Assembly: GCA_019614645.1 (NCBI GenBank)
Contig: JABWDB010000069.1
Coordinates: 496,001-560,000 of the forward strand
Source of the DNA: Stratiolaelaps scimitus
Taxonomy: Eukaryota > Arthropoda > Arachnida > Mesostigmata > Laelapidae
Direction of reading: 5' to 3'
DNA length: 64,000 nt
A model generated the notes under the pieces. That model was not told where the DNA came from. It saw nothing but the letters and a program-made list of their open reading frames with translations, and searched no databases. Shown piece by piece: positions 57,180-64,000 of the stretch (its first letter is position 1; each line of letters starts with the position of its first letter). A program made the translations under genes and the position numbers.

Positions 57180-59420
57180 CTTAATCATTTCCCTATTCTG
57201 ATTAGTGCCGTCCTCCGACAGTGCACTACAGGTTGCGTCCACCTCGCTTAACGTCTTTCTCGGTTTTGCGTCTTGGCCAGCACACCAGCACACCAGCACA
57301 CCAGTAGTGGCAGCGACAGCAAAGGCAGATCGGATGCAGGAGCGGATCAGGTGACCGGAGAAGCAATCTTGCAAAGCAGAGCAGACCACTCTGATGGCAT
57401 CGGGCACTAGCTGCTAGCTCAGATTTCCATTAAGAAAGATTTGAGGGTGGCGTTTCACTATTTGGCCATTATACCGTTTGAAAGAGAGAGAGAGAGACGT
57501 CAAACGTATAGCCCGAAGAAGGTTGTATATATATATAGATGTCCCACCAAACAGTATATGTTATACTATACTCAAGGCAGCGTCGTCTCTCTCGTACGGC
57601 GGTTTAAATACAGTTACGAATTTAATGAACCTACAAACTTTTCGCAACAACCATTTTGGACTCTCAGATTTTTAGAAAAAAACAGTAAACAGTAAATCTC
57701 TAGAAACAAGATTATCGCTGGTAAAATTTGTTTTCAAAACTTACAACTCGCACGTGGAATTCCCTATGTCCGAGATGTGGGTGGCGCTCGAAGAGACAAT
57801 TAGTCACAATTCTTGTATCTTCAGTTACAATCAATTTTCTGTTTTAGCAACAGAACAAACGAATACAAAATTTAATTAAATTATAGTAGTGTCGGTGCAT
57901 ATACGTGCTGATAAAATAGAGAACTGGCCGTTGTTTACTAAGGAGAGAGCATTTCGCTCTGTACACGCGTTACCATGGAGCCATGATTCGCTACGCTCAT
58001 TATGTAAATACATGCAGAACATGGTTGTCGTAGACGAGCTCGATCGAGATCGATTTCGAAGAGCCTAAATCAAGTTAAACTCTGCAACTCTGCATTGTAT
58101 AACGTGTCAATTTCAAAGCACGAACTGAATTATCACTTCGGGTATGCTTAGGGCACGGATACGCTCGCCTCAAGCTCCAGCAAAGGCTACTTCGAGACGA
58201 TGGACAACTCAACACATATCATTAAGGCTGCATGATACGACGTGGACAGGTTCCGTTTTCAGTTTCAAAATCAAGTTTATTTTCGGAACTGCAATATAAT
58301 ACGCTTTTGTTCTCGATAAAATATAAAAATAAATAAATATAAAGGAATTCCGTCACTGAAATTCAGCCCCTTCCTCCGGCACAGCCGTTGATTTGGTTGA
58401 TCCGTGCATCAACATTATATATATACGAAATTGAGCAAGATTAGCATTAAAGAACAATGGAAAGTGTCCCCGTCATCATGTTATCTACATATTATCTGTC
58501 AAGAGCACACAGGTAACTTAAATTGAAATGGTGTTCTTCAAGTCTGCGTGAGTACTAAATAACCCTTGTGATATAAACGGATTTCTAAACTTTTAATTAT
58601 TGATTGTACGACAGAGACTCTTCCGCAATTATTGTGAGGCTTGTGAACTGCGAATCTCTCAAAATGTCGATGGTACATTCTTCGCCGACCAATAGATTCG
58701 TGACTTTAGACTTGCCAGTTATAGTTTTTTGTGGTCCGATGCTCATTTGCATACGGCAGGCAACGATTAGACCTGAGGTGGAAGTTAGATGATTTGCGAG
58801 TATCGTACACGCGGACTAAGAAAATTGGTGCTTCTTCTGCGCTAAATCTGTCGGAGTGAAAATAAAATAGCAAAATAATTTTGTTTGTCACGGCAAACTC
58901 TAATATATGTCATATGCAGAATAAGTGCAATTAGGTACTCATTCGGGTATGTGTTCGTATGTGCTGCTGAACAGGTAAGATGAGCAGGAAATATGGTGTT
59001 TAATAGTAATGGTAGAGATAATAATAGACAATAATGACATATGTATATGCACAGAAAGTTACGTGGCAAAAGCGGAAGCAGTTCTACTGGGAACCGAGTA
59101 GATTTGCAGAATTCGTCATGAACTAATCTATATGCACAGTATCGCATTGCATATTGACATTAATACTGTTGACAACGCCCGTTCGTGCATTTTCACTTGT
59201 TGATCTTTATTTTAGGATCTAAGTGTGATCTCATTATTGTTTCGAGATGGGAAGCCTACCATGAAAATATAGCGGAGGGCCAGCAGTTAAGGGAGATAAA
59301 GGATTAGTAGGATAGATGGCATCTTTTCGCTGTGTACACAACTTTACGATGCTGGGTAATAATTTAACGAATATCCTTGTTGGAGTACAGTCGCGGGGTA
59401 GCTTCATCTATCAATGACAG
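57180..59420. other. No firmly supported gene
   Basis: Short ACACCAGC tandem units near 57282-57305 and a GA microsatellite at 57482-57496. A plus frame at 58604-58792 is protein-like in composition but lacks a start codon or motif. Confidence 0.35.
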
Positions 59421-59430
59421 ATCATTCGAC

Positions 59431-59670
59431 TTAATAAGCTTGCTTAAGAGGAGCGCTCGTCCAACCCCCCTTGCACGGTGAAGGACGATGAGGTATATCG
59501 GTATTATCCAGATACTCAAGGCCGCTCGTAATAACTGGAAAGATTTTCCCGACGATAACATCGCTATAACGTCCAGCTGATGTACATTTTATTGGCTCGT
59601 ATAACGGCACATTGATATGGGCGAACTCAACAGCAGCGCCGTCATTGTTATTCGCTGAGCCATTAGACAT
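59431..59670 (-). CDS. Small candidate gene or first exon, 79 aa (unrecognised)
   Basis: ATG 59670 opens a frame with natural composition (MSNGSANNNDGAAVEFAHIN, then VPLYEPIKCTSAGRYSDVIV, ending GGWTSAPLKQAY) and TAA at 59431. The polar Asn/Ser/Gly start followed by a structured-looking segment is typical of a true protein N-terminus. No membrane segment and no known motif. Confidence 0.32.
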   Translation of the reverse strand: MSNGSANNNDGAAVEFAHINVPLYEPIKCTSAGRYSDVIVGKIFPVITSGLEYLDNTDIPHRPSPCKGGWTSAPLKQAY

Positions 59671-59694
59671 GCAAAATGGAGCTTGTGCTGAAAC

Positions 59695-59934
59695 ATGATA
59701 TATACTAGAGCCTGCAGAATGATCTATTTACTGTTTGATAGTTCAGCAGCAAAGACCGGCATTGTTATCAGGGGTTTTTCCGCCGAAAATGAAAACGTCC
59801 CTCTTGGACATTTTAAGTCTATTCGCAGTACAGCACATGTAACACCTAATAACAATTGCCAAATGTGGCTTTACGGGCTCGAAACGTATAGGCACTATAG
59901 GGAGATGTGGAGAAGCCAGAACCCTCACGACTAA
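59695..59934 (+). CDS. Possible small ORF divergent from 59431-59670 (unrecognised)
   Basis: ATG 59695 opens a 79-codon frame (ending QMWLYGLETYRHYREMWRSQ then NPHD). Its start is 24 bases from the divergent ATG at 59670, too close for two independent promoters, so at most one is likely real as annotated. It could instead be an exon using the acceptor TAGTTCAGCAG. Confidence 0.15.
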   Translation: MIYTRACRMIYLLFDSSAAKTGIVIRGFSAENENVPLGHFKSIRSTAHVTPNNNCQMWLYGLETYRHYREMWRSQNPHD

Positions 59935-59939
59935 CCTAC

Positions 59940-62470
59940 GCTTCCACCCGCTGTCGATTTCGAGTTACAACAAACATTGAAAGATATCTGAAGTAATCCT
60001 TCGACGCTATTTGCTCTAGACAAGATTGAAACAGATGAGGGCTATTTCGTTGCTGCTGCTGCTGCTAGGAACAGAGCAGCCCCGTCGGCTCCGAGAGAGA
60101 TTGGTGTTGCTCATTTAGACTCATACCAGTAGCCGAACGAAAACTCCGCCATTGCTGCTGCTGCTGCTGTTGTCGCTAGGGGAACTTTCCCATCGTTACC
60201 AACTAGCCAATACGGGCTGCTATTATGACCACGCGGAACTGTACAGAGCGAGTAAAAGTGCCTGTGTCTTTGTCGACGCCACCTAAATTGTCCGCACTGC
60301 TACACTGATACTGGCATCGCAGTTCCGATGGCCCCCCGGGCTGCGGGTATTGTTCGTTGATAGGACATTGCGTGCTGATCGGGGTTAAAGGCACCGCATC
60401 GCCAACACACCTCGTTGGCTTGGCTTTGTCTCTCCGATAGCTATGGTGGCGTCCCTCAGCCATTGAGACTATCGACACCGTGGCGGGTGACCCATTCCAC
60501 AAATCACTCTAGTAGTTTGAAGGCATAGGGTCGCCCCCAACTGATAACATACTGCCGCTGGAAAATTGCCTAACGATGCCCGATCGCATGGCCAGCTTTC
60601 GCAGGTTACCGCTGCTCGAAAGATCCTACTGCGTGAGTTTCTGTTGATTTTCGTGCTCTATTATCGATGTCAGCGTGAATACCACTTGACAATGGTGATC
60701 AAGTGAAGAAGCACTTGGCACAAGTGAAGTTATTGCATTGGAACATACAAAACGAAACTTGCACTATTCTACACTGTACAAACGAGGAGGCGTGGCACAT
60801 ATCGAGCGCAGTGATGTACAGTGCTTGCTAGCCAGCTGCACATATCGATTGCTAGCACATATCGAGCGCAGTGATGTACAAAATGTAAAGGAATGGTCAC
60901 ATTTCTCCCTTAAATGTTTATGTTATATCCGGGATATTGTACGAAGGCTCACTGCGAATTGCAGATAAAATCTAATCAGAAATCTAATAGTAATGTATAA
61001 ATTAAAGATCGATGTTGAGCTGTGTGCGCTTTTCAATAAATAGAAATCAAGCAACTACAGTTTATACACAGACGAGTACTGGCTTGCTCAAGTTATTACT
61101 GCTCACTGTGCGATCGTGGGACGGCATTTCGTAGTTAGAATACAACGGTTTGAGTAAACAGATTTGCATACATTGCTCTGATGGGGCAAATGTAAGAAAG
61201 CCGGGATGATCCGACTCTGAACCGACAATCCGATACTTATCAGAGATCGCTGTGAAGAAGACGGGAGTCCTCGAGCGGCAGGAGCGATGCGTAAGACAGC
61301 AAATGACTGTTCGCATCAAAGGCAGAATTTGAATGCACACTATAACATGTGTCTATATGCATCAGTCAATTTGTATAATCGTAACTATTTAAGGATATAT
61401 CACTGTTAGCAAACAATCAGTGTTTACTACAGTGTACTGCGTTATACAATAGGTTCAGCTCTGAGCAGCTCACGCTTGTATTTATTAACGTGAGACAAGC
61501 TAATCTATCTTGTCATGATAAACGTGGCCACAGGACAAAGTTGATGCTTAACACATGTGCTGCAGTAACATCAAATAATCATGGCAAGCAAAGTGTTGAA
61601 TCAATACACTCAAGGACATACTTGATTCTGTGCGAATGGATATTTAGATCCACTAAATGTTACAATTTTATACAGGCAGACGACGAAGGTATAAATTTGT
61701 TCTGTCAGAGTTCAATTGGACAGACAAAATGAGACTTTGGGCGTTGGCAAATTTCGACCTTCCGAGCTGATTCAAATCCTCCGTTCTTGGTCGCAACACT
61801 GACATGTCAGATGAATGTATATTCTCCAATTATAAAAATTATCCAAAGCATAAAGGTACGACGAAGTCGCCCAAAGTCAGGACGTTTTTCCCCAGACGTA
61901 CCTTAACTTGCCTGTATCAAAGAAAGGGCTCTCAATATTTTTCACATGGGAAATAATATTCTGAATTTCTCAAAATAGATCAGCATTATTTCAAAAGAAG
62001 AAGACAAGCTTCGATACGCTTCAGGGAACAGCGTCCTGACTTGAAATTGTTGCATGACATCTTGAGAATTTTAATAGATGCTACCCATTCTGGAATATAC
62101 CTTACTGTTCAACAAATCAATGTTACGATCGGACACTCAACACAACGTCTTTAATAATAGCATATATATGCAAATAAAACTGCGAATAAAACGAACGCAG
62201 CTTCGCTCCAAAATCACATCACACATAAAGGCGGAACGTAATGGAAACATTTCAATTTCATCCATCCATTAATTTATTCATTCATTCATTTTATTTGTTA
62301 CATCCGTGTTCTGCCTGAACCTTGCCGAGGTCGTTTTTGCTCAGCTACATGGCTCCCCATCCTCCACTCTGCAATTGAATATTTAAGTGGAGATTCATTT
62401 GTAATGTCGCTGTTGTTACCCGTTCGGTGTCTCGCTCTCCAGTCGCCGTCGAAGCAGTGTCCTTTCTCTG
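59940..62470. other. No firmly supported gene; TGC repeats
   Basis: Contains TGC triplet runs at 60050-60066 and near 60153-60170 and the duplicated motif at 60795-60880. Frames of 80-99 codons at 60203-60502, 61062-61340 (both minus) and 61490-61732 (plus) have no motif. Confidence 0.35.
60795..60880. repeat. 26-bp direct repeat at exact 60-base spacing
   Basis: The 26 bases beginning GCACATATCGAGCGCAGTGA occur at 60795-60820 and 60855-60880, with a third partial GCACATATCGA at 60838-60848. A recent local duplication. Confidence 0.85.
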
Positions 62471-62479
62471 ACTTCAACC

Positions 62480-63080
62480 GATGCCCCCCACCCCGCTGAG
62501 CCTCATTGAGCCTCATTGTAAAATGTTGGCTTTACACCGAGGTGCGGAGCGAGTCCGAGTCTCCAACCAACGAGTGACGTTGGACGGGGACACAATGCCA
62601 GGGGTGCACAGTCGGCTCGTTTCGAGTTTGCCATCTAGTTGCCCTCCTCGCGTTTGTTTCTGCCTAAGCCCCACCCACACCCCCCCCCCGCGCTGGCTGA
62701 ACCATGACCGCCGGCAGGCCAGGGCAGGCCTGCCCAGGCCAAGGCGAGGGATGACGCTGAGAGAAAGTCAAGGCGAAAGTGACAAATGGTGCAACGCGGC
62801 CGCTTTTATTCGAGGATTTTTACGTGACATTATTACGTCACACATTTTTGCGTCACGCGTATTGTTCTCCCCTTCGTCGTGGCGTGGCACGCAGACTTCC
62901 TGCCTCCCTCCCTCCCTCATCGCCCTGTCCTGTTCTATCCTGGATATGGCTCCCTGTATTAGCAGTGGCAGCTATTTATGGGCTCTGCTTCTGCGATGAC
63001 GGTAGCTAGCCACTACTAGCGTAGCCATTACCCCGGGGCCAGCGGTGGCCGCCTTCGACGCCACCGGCTGTGGGGGTGGC
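62480..63080 (+). other. GC-rich block with a 172-codon open frame
   Basis: A plus frame runs from ATG 62481 to 62999 with overlapping open frames nearby. The first half is Pro/Arg-rich and wrong-frame-like. The second half (FIRGFLRDIITSHIF, then hydrophobic CSILDMAPCISSGSYLWALL) is more protein-like. No family recognised. It may equally be a CpG-rich promoter or 5' UTR. Confidence 0.22.
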
Positions 63081-63299
63081 TGGTCTATGTAGCGGGCAAT
63101 CTCGTCCCAATGTTTTACGTTCGGCCCATTCTTCTGTTCTGTTTCACTCACGAAGTCAGGTTAGTGAACAAGGCGAACATTTATCGTTTATGGGCAGACG
63201 TTCCGTTTTAGTGCTTAATGATATCACGGGACAGGGAGGTAAAGAAATTGGACAGCAATATGATGAGAGAAGAGTGACGATACCTAGATTATGAATAAA

Positions 63300-64000
63300 C
63301 ACGAAGTGCTTTACTGAAAATCCTCGTAAAGACAAAAATTACTGGATTTTATTTATGTTATGATGGGAGATTATTTGCTATCATGATTCTAAAACAATTT
63401 GCGCCTGATTATTTCACAAAGCTGGATTAAGCCTCACTGTATTGTGTGTCTACTCTGCATACGCGTTGACATAAAGGACATTTATTTTATAGAGCTTGAA
63501 CATACAGTGAAATGAGATGCTGACATCGAATACCGACAAAGCTGCAATATATGAAGGTCAACATTTCTAAAGCCAATTTATTTACAGGAGACGAGCATTT
63601 TGTGAGCATAACTTAATAACTGATCAGCTTCAAATACATCGACGATAATAAAACGAAAAACAAATTACAAATTTCGATACTACATGAAATGATCGTCACC
63701 TCGATTGCTCTGCATAGAGTTGGATAGGCGTATCTTCGATTACCGATCTCCTGTGCATAACATACTATTGCTAAATGTGCCAGTGGCACATTGAGCCAAA
63801 TTGTTCCTTTAAGTCAGGCGCAAGAGGGTTCTCTCGGAATCTTAAATTTCCATTTTACGTCGAAAAAGGAAAGCGTCTATCAGCGTTTCATGTGATTTTA
63901 AATGTTTAGATTCCTCTTTACGGGGTCATCAGTATCTTTGAAGCTGCTTGTTTTGGGTGGACTCATATTATTCGAGTCCTGGAAAAGAGTCACCCGTTGT
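63300..64000. other. No supported gene
   Basis: AT-rich sequence to the window end. Nothing recognised. Confidence 0.5.

Noticed and set aside
61062..61340. 92-codon minus ORF with several cysteines
   Set aside because: Starts at GTG, no motif or splice context stronger than background.

Overview
This window looks like intron-rich or intergenic DNA of an invertebrate animal, most likely an arthropod. BEL/Pao and mariner elements, a tRNA-derived SINE, many (AT)n, (GA)n and trinucleotide microsatellites, moderate GC, short GC-rich islands and no operon-like gene packing all fit. There are no bacterial or organellar genes. The species cannot be named from the sequence, and a mite or other chelicerate is only a guess. 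Most open frames here are 60-95 codons in non-repetitive DNA and are expected by chance. The host coding features I list are candidate exons, chosen for amino-acid composition, a plausible 3' splice site at the open end, or a recognisable motif, and all have modest confidence.

Layout. 0-27 kb is mostly non-coding, with simple repeats, a tRNA-derived SINE near 5.2-5.4 kb, a possible MITE near 13.0-13.2 kb, several candidate exons (about 2.6-3.0, 8.7-8.9, 16.55-16.8, 23.3-23.6, 24.35-24.7 and 26.8-27.1 kb) and a 36-bp minisatellite at 25.6-26.0 kb. 28.4-28.7 kb holds a near-perfect 129-bp-arm hairpin. 29.0-38.1 kb is a mariner cluster: one decayed copy that still shows the D34D catalytic spacing, and two nearly identical internally deleted copies in opposite orientation, each flanked by TA. 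33.35-34.1 kb is a GC-rich block with long overlapping open frames. 43.6-44.1 kb has a cluster of tRNA-like Pol III box B sequences.

The clearest feature is a young, internally deleted BEL/Pao LTR retrotransposon at 47522-51991. It keeps gag, the zinc knuckles, the protease and only a stub of reverse transcriptase. Its right end is abnormal: a 3' LTR cut off at LTR base 479 is followed directly by an inverted LTR copy running back to the exact U3 terminus. A 5-bp target-site duplication (TACAC) brackets the whole structure, including the inverted part, so it appears to have integrated as one unit with U3 termini at both outer ends. Immediately beyond it, on the minus strand, is a candidate host exon with a CxxC...CxxC zinc-binding pattern. 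The inverted LTR lies downstream of that exon in sense orientation and could supply its polyadenylation signal.

The rest (52-64 kb) is largely non-coding, with a tiny poly(A) retroposon remnant flanked by a perfect 18-bp duplication near 55.8 kb, GC-rich blocks near 54.1-54.8 and 62.5-63.1 kb, and a short duplicated motif at 60.8 kb.
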